Positions 8,325-15,912 of a stretch of 21,834 nucleotides of DNA are shown here, piece after piece. A program made the translations under genes and the position numbers. The first letter of the stretch is position 1; each line of letters opens with the position of its first letter. The stretch is taken from positions 1 through 21,834 of the forward strand of contig CAVWDE010000012.1 of the NCBI GenBank assembly GCA_963753685.1, given 5' to 3'. The stretch is from DATAOG01 sp963753685. Its GTDB lineage: Bacteria; Pseudomonadota; Alphaproteobacteria; Geminicoccales; Geminicoccaceae. A model generated the notes under the pieces. That model was not told where the DNA came from. It made no database searches and saw only the letters and a list, made by a program, of their open reading frames with translations.

Positions 8325-9476
8325 ATGAAAATCGGGGTTCCCAGGGAACGCCGGCCCGACGAGCAGCGGGTCGCGGCCTCGCCCGACACGGTCAAGCGGC
8401 TGAAGGGCCTGGGCGTCGAGGTTCTGCTCGAGGCCGGCGCCGGTACGCGCGCCCGGTTCGCCGACGAGGCTTTCGCGGCCGCCGGTGCGACCGTGGTCGA
8501 CGGTCCGCAGACGCTGTATCGGGATGCCGACGTCCTGCTCAAGGTGCGCCGCCCGCTGATCGCCGGCGAGGGCGAGCTCGACGAGATGGCGCTGCTGCGC
8601 AAGGGCCAGGTCCTGATCGGCATGCTCGACCCCTACCAGAACCGCGACCAGGCCCTGGCCTACGCCAAGGCCGGCGTGCTCGCCTTCGCGCTCGAGCTGT
8701 TGCCGCGCACGACCCGCGGCCAGGCGATGGACGTGCTCTCCAGTCAGGCCAATCTCGCCGGCTACCGGGCGGTGATCGACGGTCTCGCCGAGTTCGACCG
8801 GGTGATGCCGATGCTGATGACCGCGGCCGGCACGATCCCGCCGGCCAAGGTGTTCGTGATCGGCGCCGGCGTCGCCGGCCTGCAGGCGATCGCGACCGCG
8901 AGGCGGCTGGGCGCGGTGGTCTCCGCGACCGACATCCGCCCGGCCGCCAAGGGCGAGATCGAGAGCCTGGGCGCCAAGTTCGTGGGCGTGGTCAAGGAGG
9001 ACGCGGCGACCGCCGGCGGCTACGCCAAGGAGCTCTCGGAGGCCGACCGCAAGGAGCAGGCGGAAATGGTCGCCAAGCATATCGCCGGCCAGGACCTGGT
9101 GATCACCACCGCCCAGATCCCGGGCCGGCCCGCGCCCCGGCTGGTCAGCGCCGCGATGGTCGCGAGCATGAAGCCGGGCGCGGTCCTGGTCGATCTCGCG
9201 GTCGAGAGCGGCGGCAACATCGAGGGCAGCAAGGTAGGCGAGGTCGTGGACCTGGACGGCGTCAAGATCGTCGGCCACGCCAACCTGCCCTCGCGGCTCG
9301 CGCCCGCGACCAGTTCGCTCTACGCCCGCAACCTGTTCAACTTTGTGAGCCTCATGATCGATCCCGAGACCAGGCAGCTCAAGATCGACGAGGCCGACGA
9401 TCTGATCAAAGGCACGCTCATCACCAAGGACGGCCAGGTCGTGCATCCGGCCCTGAGCCGCAATCAGGCCGCCTGA
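8325..9476 (+). CDS. pntAA: NAD(P) transhydrogenase subunit alpha part 1 (domain I)
   Basis: This 383-residue soluble subunit binds NAD(H) and passes hydride to NADP+ in the proton-translocating transhydrogenase. The start at 8325 (MKIGVPRERRPDEQRVA) is fixed by AAGGAGG at 8308-8314 and by the normal family N-terminus; the open frame extends 66 codons further upstream. The Rossmann motif GAGVAG is at about 180-185, followed by the acidic-end strand VVSATDIRP. The RQD loop region has R128, Q133 and D136, matching the family's hydride-transfer loop. The length fits the split alpha subunit of Rhodospirillum-type bacteria rather than the fused enterobacterial PntA. It is first in the pntAA-pntAB-pntB operon, and the next gene starts 20 bp downstream. 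Confidence 0.96.
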   Translation: MKIGVPRERRPDEQRVAASPDTVKRLKGLGVEVLLEAGAGTRARFADEAFAAAGATVVDGPQTLYRDADVLLKVRRPLIAGEGELDEMALLRKGQVLIGMLDPYQNRDQALAYAKAGVLAFALELLPRTTRGQAMDVLSSQANLAGYRAVIDGLAEFDRVMPMLMTAAGTIPPAKVFVIGAGVAGLQAIATARRLGAVVSATDIRPAAKGEIESLGAKFVGVVKEDAATAGGYAKELSEADRKEQAEMVAKHIAGQDLVITTAQIPGRPAPRLVSAAMVASMKPGAVLVDLAVESGGNIEGSKVGEVVDLDGVKIVGHANLPSRLAPATSSLYARNLFNFVSLMIDPETRQLKIDEADDLIKGTLITKDGQVVHPALSRNQAA

Positions 9477-9496
9477 CGCCAGCCCGGGAAGGAACC

Positions 9497-9787
9497 ATGA
9501 CCGAGATCGACCCGACGATCTTCAACCTGATCGTGTTCGTGCTGGCGATCTTCGTCGGCTACTACGTGGTCTGGAGCGTGACGCCGGCCCTGCACACGCC
9601 CTTGATGTCGGTGACCAACGCGATCTCGAGCGTGATCATCGTCGGTGCTTTGATCGCGACCGGCGCGGAGGGGCTCAAGGCCGCGTCCTGGTTCGGCTTT
9701 CTCGCGGTGATCCTGGCCGCGGTCAACATCTTCGGCGGCTTCACGGTCACCCAGCGCATGCTCTCGATGTACAAGAAGCGGACCTGA
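9497..9787 (+). CDS. pntAB: NAD(P) transhydrogenase subunit alpha part 2 (membrane)
   Basis: The 96-residue product (MTEIDPTIFNLIVFVLAIFV at the start) carries the alpha-derived membrane segments of domain II. Three hydrophobic spans lie at about 8-27, 41-57 and 63-81. It ends with the short basic tail MYKKRT. The start at 9497 has GGAAGGA a few bases upstream. It joins PntB in the membrane to form the proton channel, while PntAA docks on the cytoplasmic side. The gene is 20 bp after pntAA and 10 bp before pntB, typical of the three-gene operon. Confidence 0.95.
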   Translation: MTEIDPTIFNLIVFVLAIFVGYYVVWSVTPALHTPLMSVTNAISSVIIVGALIATGAEGLKAASWFGFLAVILAAVNIFGGFTVTQRMLSMYKKRT

Positions 9788-9797
9788 GGGCCCCGGC

Positions 9798-11192
9798 ATG
9801 AGCAATCTCGTCGCGCTCGGCTACCTGGCGGCCGCGATCTGCTTCATCCTGGCGCTGCGCGGCCTGTCCTCGCCGGCGAGCGCGCGCCAAGGCAATCTGA
9901 TCGGCATCGCCGGCATGGCGGTGGCGATCCTGTTCACGCTCACGACCCTGCCGCACCCGAGCTTCGGCAGCTACGTCATGATCCTGATCGGGGTCGCGAT
10001 CGGCGGTGCGATCGGGGTCGTGATCGCGCGGCGCATCCCGATGACCGCGATGCCCCAGCTGGTGGCGGCGTTCCACAGCCTGGTCGGCATGGCTGCGGTG
10101 TTCGTCGCCGCGGCGGCGCTGGCCAATCCGGCCGAGTTCCACATCACCACGCCCGAGGGCGCCATCAAGGTCGCGAGCCGGCTCGAGATGGGCCTCGGCG
10201 TGATCATCGGCGCGATCACCTTCTCGGGCTCGGTGATCGCCTTCGCCAAGCTGCAGGCGCTGATGCGGAGCGCGCCGATCCTTTTGCCCCAGCGCCATCT
10301 GATCAACATCGGGGTCAGCGCGCTGATCGTGGTCCTGCTGATCGTCTTCATCGTGACCGGCAGCCCCGCGGCCTTCCTTTTGATGACGCTGCTCGCGTTC
10401 GCGATCGGTTTTCTCCTGATCATCCCGATCGGCGGCGCCGACATGCCGGTCGTGATCTCGATGCTCAACTCCTATTCGGGCTGGGCGGCGGCCGGCATCG
10501 GCTTCACCCTGCACAACCCGGCCCTGATCATCACCGGTGCTTTGGTCGGCTCCTCGGGCGCGATCCTGTCCTACATCATGTGCCACGCCATGAACCGCTC
10601 GTTCGTGAGCGTGATCCTGGGCGGCTTCGGCGAGACCGGGGCGGCGGTGGCCGATATGGGCGACAAGGTGGTCAAGCCCGGCTCGGCCGACGATGCCGCC
10701 TTCATCATGAAGAACGCCCGCTCGGTGATCATCGTGCCGGGCTACGGCATGGCGGTGGCGCAGGCCCAGCACGCGGTGCGCGAGCTCATGGACAAGCTCG
10801 GCCACGAGGGCGTGGATGTGAAGTTCGCGATCCACCCGGTCGCCGGCCGCATGCCCGGGCACATGAACGTGCTGCTGGCCGAGGCCAACGTGCCCTACGA
10901 CGTCGTGTTCGAGATGGACGAGGTCAACAACGACTTCCAGAGCACCGACGTCGCCTATGTGATCGGCGCCAACGACATCACCAACCCGGCCGCCAAGGAG
11001 GACCCGTCCTCGCCGATCTATGGCATGCCGGTGCTCGACGTCGACAAGGCGAAGGCGGTCTTCTTCGTCAAGCGCTCGATGGCCCCCGGCTACGCCGGCA
11101 TCGACAACACCCTGTTCTACAAAGACAACACCATGATGCTGTTCGGCGACGCCAAGAAGATGACGGAAGAGATCGTCCGCGCGATGGAGTAG
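9798..11192 (+). CDS. pntB: NAD(P) transhydrogenase subunit beta
   Basis: This 464-residue subunit has an N-terminal membrane half (to about residue 270, with multiple spans) and a C-terminal NADP(H)-binding domain III. The nucleotide-binding turn is GYGMAVAQAQ from residue 315. It is followed by the family signatures HPVAGRMPGHMNVLLAEA and GANDITNPAA, and then VFFVKRSM, which is expected to contact the NADP 2'-phosphate. The length and motifs are complete. The enzyme uses the proton gradient to make NADPH from NADH. It is the last gene of the operon. I see no clear terminator just after its stop. Confidence 0.96.
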   Translation: MSNLVALGYLAAAICFILALRGLSSPASARQGNLIGIAGMAVAILFTLTTLPHPSFGSYVMILIGVAIGGAIGVVIARRIPMTAMPQLVAAFHSLVGMAAVFVAAAALANPAEFHITTPEGAIKVASRLEMGLGVIIGAITFSGSVIAFAKLQALMRSAPILLPQRHLINIGVSALIVVLLIVFIVTGSPAAFLLMTLLAFAIGFLLIIPIGGADMPVVISMLNSYSGWAAAGIGFTLHNPALIITGALVGSSGAILSYIMCHAMNRSFVSVILGGFGETGAAVADMGDKVVKPGSADDAAFIMKNARSVIIVPGYGMAVAQAQHAVRELMDKLGHEGVDVKFAIHPVAGRMPGHMNVLLAEANVPYDVVFEMDEVNNDFQSTDVAYVIGANDITNPAAKEDPSSPIYGMPVLDVDKAKAVFFVKRSMAPGYAGIDNTLFYKDNTMMLFGDAKKMTEEIVRAME

Positions 11193-11390
11193 CTGATCAG
11201 GAGTGCGCGCGCTTAAATGGCTGAGGCTCATGATGATCGGCGAGATGGACGAGTCGCTCGTACCGCCGGTTGTTTCCTATACCTCAGTTAGCGGGGTGCG
11301 GATTCCGGCAACGGATGCGAGCCGACAGCCAGATGCAGACCTAAGGTCACGAACATAAGCATTACGAGCCGGAACGGGGTGCGGCAGCTG
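11193..11390. other. Spacer between pntB and the accessory cassette
   Basis: I see no gene and no convincing terminator in these 198 bases. Base composition becomes less GC-rich from about 11270, which marks entry into the accessory region. Confidence 0.4.
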
Positions 11391-11634
11391 TCAGCCAAGG
11401 TCAAGCCGGCTGTCAGAATCCTCCGCTTCACTCCGAAGGCCATCTACCATTAGGTAGCCGCGCACTGGCAGATGCAACCCCGCTCGAGACCCGCCACTTG
11501 ATCTGATGATGATCAGCCGCCCAGTGGTACTGCGGATCAATGAATCGCAGTACTGTGTCGCTGTCCTCGATCCGAGGGTCGTCATACGGCACAATCCGGC
11601 CAGCTGGATCCCGTGCCGGAGGCCCAATGGGCAA
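11391..11634 (-). pseudogene. Third gene of the TIGR04255-type cassette, frame lost near the 3' end
   Basis: From a TTG start at 11634 the protein reads MPIGPPARDPAGRIVPYDD and continues through FIDPQYHW and KWRVSS. From memory this matches a small conserved hypothetical protein that often follows TIGR04255-family genes; its members begin PIGPP-RD, contain RISS or RVSS, and end with a MSVDL-like segment. Here the frame stops at 11428 after LPNGRWPSE. The neighbouring frame (to the TGA at 11391-11393) contains LMVDGLRSEAED, a plausible continuation. A single-base shift at about 11450-11460 would join them. The start lies 23 bp after the preceding stop, with GGGAG upstream. Function unknown. 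The family call rests on pattern memory only. Confidence 0.45.
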
Positions 11635-11657
11635 GGCCTGGGGTCTCCCGCTCCGTC

Positions 11658-12164
11658 CTATCGTTTTGACAGCAGCCGGAGAGGGCCTTCCAGCCTGCGA
11701 AAGTCCTGTTCAAGGTCCTCTTCGAACTCCGAATCCGTCCGAGAGTCTCGATACCAGACGTGGACGCGAAATGGTGCCTCGATTTCGATTTCGAGATCGA
11801 TTGCCTTCTCGCGCCATTCGATCTGGACACCACCGAAATGAAGCGGAACGATGGTGGGTGGCGGCGTGTCATTATCGAGGGTCTCGCGAATGAGATGCCA
11901 GGCAAAAAATAAGACCTCTCTATTGATGCGGACTCCGCCATGATGGTCCCAGTCCTCTTTCAACTCCCCAAGCTGGCGGATTCGGCTCTGAACAGGTCTC
12001 AGCCATACGGGTTCAGATCCCTGTCCGAAGGCGGATACACGTGGGCCGGCATGAGCTCTTGAGGGCTGATCGAGTCTCTGTAAGGGTCTGGGGGTCGCTG
12101 GCGATGGAACTCGACGGCTGCCATGCTGGTTCTTACAGCCAAGGAGCATCGAAGCAAAAGTCAT
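11658..12164 (-). CDS. Conserved hypothetical protein, second gene of the TIGR04255-type cassette
   Basis: The 168-residue product starts MTFASMLLGCKNQ at 12164, one base after the TIGR04255-family stop (12166-12168), so translation is probably coupled. Residues about 68-150 hold the recognisable part: IRQLGELKEDWDHHGGVRIN, a helix with FFAWHLIRETL, then PPPTIVPLHFGGVQIEW and a strand-rich IDLEIEIEAPFRVHVWYRD. The W-D-x-x-G-x and PPP-VVP-GGVQ-EW patterns recur, as I remember, in hypothetical proteins next to TIGR04255 genes. No catalytic motif is evident. The acidic C-terminus EFEEDLEQDFRRLEG should be helical. The first 60 residues are weakly structured. Alone among the cassette genes, its frame appears intact. 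Confidence 0.6.
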   Translation of the reverse strand: MTFASMLLGCKNQHGSRRVPSPATPRPLQRLDQPSRAHAGPRVSAFGQGSEPVWLRPVQSRIRQLGELKEDWDHHGGVRINREVLFFAWHLIRETLDNDTPPPTIVPLHFGGVQIEWREKAIDLEIEIEAPFRVHVWYRDSRTDSEFEEDLEQDFRRLEGPLRLLSKR

Positions 12165-12165
12165 T

Positions 12166-12989
12166 TCAAGCGTCCCATCTGCGATGCATTTCCTCAGTCG
12201 TCGACTCCGTGACGGTTCGAACAATGCGATCGCGCCCGAGATCAAAGAATTGGAAGACCCCTTCGTCCGTGTCTTGCAGCGGTAGACCTCGGGAGGTCAA
12301 GGTAAGCCTAATAATCCGAATCCCGTCCTGACGCCCAGCGGGCTCGGTGGCGACCGTCAGGCGGCCTACGAAGCGGCCGTCAGCTCCATACAAAGGACTT
12401 CTAAACAGGAAGCGCATGTCTTCGATGGGCGTGAGTGCACCAGACGACGGAGGGTCTGTCCAGAAACGAATAACTCGGCCGACGGCCGATGCCAGTTCTT
12501 CGTCTTGTCCAGAAGGTATATTGTTAACGTAGGTAACTTCACATTGATTTGGCTCAACGTGTCCCAACCGTTGGGAGTTAAGAAAAGATTGCAGTATGGC
12601 ATATTGTTCAATAAACCGTGTTCTTATAAACTCGTAGCGTCGATAGTCGGAAGCCGAGGTACGGCCAGATCTCCCGGGCCAATTATAATAAAACGGTCGG
12701 TTGGAACGTGCGAGCTGCGTGCGGTCCTGATTACGAGCCACAATGTCGAGGGCCATAGCTAGCTCCTGATCGGGAAACCCCGAGCGGTAGGCGTGACCCG
12801 AGGGTATTAACGAGGGGCTGAGCCGAGTGCTGTTCTACAACGCTGTAGAAAGTGCCGCAAGATAGTCCTTCCAGAACAAACGAACGTGAACATACGAAAG
12901 CCGGTGATGGTCGCAAACTGCACGCCCAGAACCACCTCCACCAGTGGCGGCTGGCGAAAGTCGGGTAGATGCTCCGGTCGACCGTTCAA
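12166..12989 (-). pseudogene. TIGR04255-family gene broken by about three frameshifts
   Basis: Four reading frames must be joined to recover a typical TIGR04255-family protein of about 274 residues. The first part, from a TTG at 12989, reads LPDFRQPPLVEVVLGVQF, the family's usual opening. The frame then switches near 12895 (RLFWKDYLAAL), near 12845 (VVEQHSAQPL) and near 12775. The long last part carries RPFYYNWPG, YRRYEFIRTRFIEQY and QCEVTYVNNIP, all characteristic. The summed length fits the family, so little sequence is missing; only the frame is damaged. The TTG overlaps the stop of the HEPN fragment (TTGA). The last segment has its own ATG (12756) with AGGAG six bases before it, so a 196-residue fragment could still be made. 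The function of the family is unknown. Confidence 0.7.
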
Positions 12990-13174
12990 AGCCTTTTGTC
13001 CTCTCGCTCATGCACATGGATAGAGCGTCGCGGAGATTCGTCAAGATCCGGTTGTCGGGGCCAAGGTGCATTCATCGCGAGCTCGTCGGGCTCGGGATGC
13101 GCGAGTGCCTCACCGAACCGGTCCAACGCCTTGCCCAGGCTCTCCATGGAGTTCGCAGGGGTTTCCTCGTTCAT
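12986..13174 (-). pseudogene. Truncated HEPN-type partner of the nucleotidyltransferase
   Basis: The 62-codon frame starts MNEETPANSMESLGKALDRF with a strong GGAAGG site 7 bases upstream. About 35 residues, including LGKALDRFGEALAHPEPDEL, look like the first helix of the nucleotidyltransferase-substrate-binding (HI0074-like HEPN) family. Full-length members have about 130-140 residues; here the following helices with the conserved QRFEFTFEL-type segment are missing. The sequence instead runs into unrelated residues and stops at 12986, overlapping the next start. The 5' end lies inside the last codons of the nucleotidyltransferase frame, as is common for HEPN-MNT pairs. The family assignment rests on a short stretch and could be wrong. 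Confidence 0.45.
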
Positions 13175-13520
13175 AGAGCAGCCTTCCCTCGCGATGCACG
13201 CGATGCCTGAAGCTCTCCGGCAGATCGTCCATCAGCACGAAATCGATCAGCAGCAAAGTGTTCGCTTCCTCGTCGAGGTCGAGGTGAAGCTTCGCCCATT
13301 CTCCGCGATCGATGCCCGGCGCCTCGATCGCGAGGTCGATGTCCGAGCGTTCGAAGTTGTCGCCCCGGGCGCGCGAGCCGAACAGCCACACGCGCTCGAC
13401 CGGCGGGTGCGCAGAGATGCGCCGGGCAAGCTCGAGGATCAGCTCGCGACGCGGGAAATCGGCAGGCAGGGACGTCGCTCGTCCTCCGTTGCGGCTCGGG
13501 GATCGATGCGACGATAGCAC
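13110..13520 (-). CDS. MNT-type minimal nucleotidyltransferase
   Basis: The protein carries the nucleotidyltransferase signature GSRARGDNFERSDIDLAIE, with the paired acidic residues D-I-D and a later aspartate in the LLLIDFVLMDD region. This is the pattern of MntA-like antitoxins in HEPN-MNT pairs, which chemically modify the HEPN toxin. No in-frame ATG precedes the domain. I give the GTG at 13520 as the most reasonable start (136 residues). The frame is open further upstream but would run over the reductase tail remnant. GGAGG lies shortly before codon ACG at about 13480, so a rarer start is possible. The conserved core ends near LLYERGN; the last 17 residues overlap the HEPN fragment. With the partner truncated, this may be an orphan antitoxin. 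Confidence 0.75.
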   Translation of the reverse strand: MLSSHRSPSRNGGRATSLPADFPRRELILELARRISAHPPVERVWLFGSRARGDNFERSDIDLAIEAPGIDRGEWAKLHLDLDEEANTLLLIDFVLMDDLPESFRHRVHREGRLLYERGNPCELHGEPGQGVGPVR

Positions 13521-13539
13521 GAATCGCAGGGCCGATGAA

Positions 13540-13701
13540 TCACTGGCGGTAAAGCCACGCGGGCACAGCGGGATCGGTGCTCCTGGCGAGGTCGATCGGC
13601 CTCGAGGTCGGCTTGTTGGCGGCGAGGACATCGGCAGCGTGGTTGATCAAGCCGATCCTGACCAGGCGGCCGACTTGCAGGTAGAGAGGCCTCTCGGGCC
13701 C
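13540..13701 (-). pseudogene. 3'-end remnant of a ferredoxin-reductase gene
   Basis: Reading the minus strand from about 13701 to the TGA at 13540-13542 gives LQVGRLVRIGLINHAADVLA, then RPIDLARSTDP. This aligns with the C-terminus of the intact reductase at 14557-15773 (LRVGRLVAIDCINRGADFLA, RPIDRLRAADP). Only the last 50 or so residues are present; an in-frame TAA sits just upstream at about 13706-13708. The two tails differ at many positions, so this is not a recent copy but the tail of a diverged homologue. It lies about 850 bp from the intact gene, in the same orientation, with two plus-strand genes between them. Confidence 0.75.
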
Positions 13702-13725
13702 ACTTTAGCCAATTGCCGGCCAAAC

Positions 13726-13741
13726 ATTACATTGGTGTAAT
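13726..13741. promoter_or_regulatory. ATTACA-TTGG-TGTAAT palindrome in an AT-rich block
   Basis: A perfect 6-bp inverted repeat with a 4-base centre sits in the AT-rich block 13720-13795, upstream of the plus-strand gene at 13826. This block is the likely promoter region for the two-gene unit. I could not place -35/-10 boxes with normal spacing. A regulator-binding site is possible. Confidence 0.35.
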
Positions 13742-13825
13742 TTGATGGTGAAGAATGATTAATTTGATTTTTCGGAATCAGTATTTTACACGCGGGCCAG
13801 AAACTTAGCAGAGCGTCCTGGGAAC

Positions 13826-14134
13826 ATGGCGAGATCCGGCAAATCCCGGGCTGCCCCGAGCGGCCCGCCGCAGGTCGACCGCTTGGTCAGCTGGTCGGAG
13901 GAGCGCCGCGCGGCCTATGAAGCCGCCCGGCGGGACATCGAGCAGCTGCAACCCGGCGAGGCGATCGTCTACTACGAAGGCTACCTCGCCATCGACGCCG
14001 CGCACGATGCCACGGTCGCCGGCCGGGCCGGCGCTTTCCTGCTGGCTGGAACGGAGCTCGGGGAAGGGGTGCTCGGCCAACGCTGGGTTCGGCCGGATTG
14101 GTATCAGTACCTGTTCTGGAGGTCGCGGCAATGA
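13826..14134 (+). CDS. Hypothetical protein, first of a two-gene unit
   Basis: The 102-residue soluble protein starts MARSGKSRAAPSGPPQVDRL. A basic, proline-containing N-terminus (1-18) precedes a helical segment WSEERRAAYEAARRDIEQLQ. A mixed region follows (EAIVYYEGYLAIDAAHDATV), and the C-terminus is aromatic (RWVRPDWYQYLFWRSRQ). I recognise no family. The stop overlaps the next start (ATGA at 14131-14134), so the two products are probably made together and may interact. The unit is flanked on both sides by reductase gene tails on the opposite strand, which suggests acquisition. The ribosome-binding site is weak (GGGAA very close to the ATG). Confidence 0.65.
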   Translation: MARSGKSRAAPSGPPQVDRLVSWSEERRAAYEAARRDIEQLQPGEAIVYYEGYLAIDAAHDATVAGRAGAFLLAGTELGEGVLGQRWVRPDWYQYLFWRSRQ

Positions 14135-14457
14135 CCGAGGCGGCGACCACGGTCGTCACCTTCACGGTGACCGACGTCGAGCCCGTGCGCGGCGCCGGCC
14201 GGCTGGTCGCGCTCGCCAAGGTGGAGCTCGAGCTGGATGGCGTGGTGCTGGTCATGCAGGGCGTTCGGGTCCTGCGCCAGCGTGACCATGTCACCATGCA
14301 GCCGCCGAGATTTCGCGACCCCCGGACCGGTGACTGGCTGCCGGCATTGATCGTACCGGCCGAACTCGGCGAGGCGATCGCGCGCGAGCTGCACCAGATC
14401 TTGTTCTGCGAACGGCTGATCAGCCTTGATGAGGACATCCAGCGCGCGCTTGGGTAG
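14131..14457 (+). CDS. SpoVG-like protein
   Basis: The 108-residue product starts MTEAATTVVTFTVTDVEPVR. GGAGG at 14118-14122 lies 8 bases before the ATG, and the start overlaps the previous stop by four bases. The strand pattern TVTDVEPVRGAGRLVALAKVEL, the segment QGVRVLRQRDHVTMQPPRF, a D...P step (GDWLPALIVPAEL) and a final helix resemble the small SpoVG fold. In that fold short strands are followed by a MP-like proline and a C-terminal helix. SpoVG proteins bind DNA or RNA and act as regulators in other bacteria. They are unusual in alphaproteobacteria, and the match is by pattern only. An alternative is an unrelated small beta-rich protein. Confidence 0.5.
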   Translation: MTEAATTVVTFTVTDVEPVRGAGRLVALAKVELELDGVVLVMQGVRVLRQRDHVTMQPPRFRDPRTGDWLPALIVPAELGEAIARELHQILFCERLISLDEDIQRALG

Positions 14458-14556
14458 CCGTTGGGCATGGACTGCTCTTGTGAGGCTGCGCCGCCCGAGG
14501 CTCCCGAGGCGTTCCTCGTAGTCATCGGGTCGCCCTTGCGCCTGGCAGAGGCAGCA

Positions 14557-15773
14557 TCACAGCTCGGCGAGCCGGATCTCGGGATCGGCGGCGCGGAGGC
14601 GGTCGATCGGGCGCGCCTCGGCGATCAGCTTCTTGCCGGCGAGGAAATCGGCGCCGCGGTTGATGCAGTCGATCGCGACCAGACGGCCGACGCGGAGATG
14701 CAGAGCCGAGAAGCTCCGGCGCAAAGGATCGCCGCGCAGGATCAGCTCATCGTCCGGATCGCCGACGCCCGCGATCTGCAGCTTGAGGTCGTACTGGTCG
14801 GACCAGAACCACGGGACCTCCGCGTAGGCCACCGGTTTGCCAGCGATCGCCTGCGCGACCGCCTTGGCCTGGGCCATGGCGTTGTGGACCAATTCCAGCC
14901 GCAGGCGCCGGTCGAACAGGGCGTTCGGATGGTTGGTCACGTCGCCGGCGGCGAAGATCGCGGGATCGCTGGTGCGGCCGAGCTCGTCGACCACAATGCC
15001 GTTCTCGACCGCGAGCCCGGCGTCGCGCGCCAGCTCGTCGTTCGGCACCGCACCAACCCCGATCACCACGAGATCGGCGGCGAAGACGCGCCCGTCCCGA
15101 CACACCACCCGCTCGACCGTCGAGACGCCCTCGAGGGCTGCAACCTGGGCCCCGGTCTCGATCGCGACGCCGTGCTGCGCATGCTCGGCGGCGAAGAAGT
15201 CGGAGACCGGCGGCGCCACCACCCGGTTCATCACCCGGTCAGGGCTTCCAGCACGGCCACCTCGGCACCGAGCTTCCTCAGGCTCGCCGCCACCTCGAGA
15301 CCGATGTAGCCGCCGCCGATGATCACCGCCCGCGCCCCCGGCCGGACCGCCGCCCGGATGCGCTCGGAATCGGCGAGCGTGCGCAGATAGAAGACGCCCT
15401 CCAGCTCCTCGCCCGGCAGCCCGAGGCGCCGCGCCCGGGTGCCGGTGCACAGCACGAGCGCGTCGTAGGGCAGCTCCCGATCGTCCAGGACGACCTTGCG
15501 CTGGTCGCGCAGGATCCCGAGGGCCCGGGTCGCCGGCCGCAGATCGATCCCGCTCTTGAGGTAGTACGCCTCGGAGCGGATCAGGGTGCGCTCGAGCGCC
15601 ATCTCGCCGCTCATGTAGGCCTTCGAGAGCGGCGGCCGCTGATAGGGCGGCGCCGGCTCGTCGCCGAGCAGGCTGATGTCGCCCTCAAAGCCCAGCTGGC
15701 GCAGGCTGATCGCGACCTGCGCGCCCGCCTGGCCGGCGCCGACGATGACCAGGCGTTCTGCCCTCCTGTCCAT
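14557..15773 (-). CDS. Rubredoxin/ferredoxin-NAD(+) reductase-type FAD oxidoreductase, frameshifted
   Basis: Two frames join into about 405 residues, the usual length of the family that reduces ferredoxin or rubredoxin for monooxygenases. The FAD-binding GAGQAG is at 12-17, RPPLSK at 46-51, the CTGTRAR turn near 109-115, and the NAD-binding GGGYIG at 153-158. The second frame supplies DRVMNRVVAPPVSDFF, the FAD-contacting AAGDVTNHPN and the C-terminal domain ending RPIDRLRAADPEIRLAEL. The first frame stops at 15231 after VLEALTG. One missing base at about 15240-15246 (a run of C bases) restores VLEA-DRVMNRVV. It could be an assembly indel or an early pseudogene. No ferredoxin or oxygenase gene is near. 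A diverged copy of its 3' end lies at 13540-13701. Confidence 0.82.
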
Positions 15774-15912
15774 CCTTCATGACTAGCGCGCACCAGCTGA
15801 TTCTGCCAGAGGCCCGGCCGCGGCCGTCACCCGACCGAGCCGAGTGAGGCGTGTCAACGAAGCCCACGGGCGCCGGTTGCTCTCGCGCGGCGCGACACGT
15901 AAATTCCCCACC

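Noticed and set aside
8274..11231. Long minus-strand open frames opposite pntAA, pntAB and pntB
   Set aside because: Shadows of the pnt genes; products rich in H, D, R, G without family features.
13439..13723. Minus-strand 94-codon frame across the reductase remnant
   Set aside because: Its residues are not family-like; the adjacent frame gives the reductase C-terminus, which explains this DNA.
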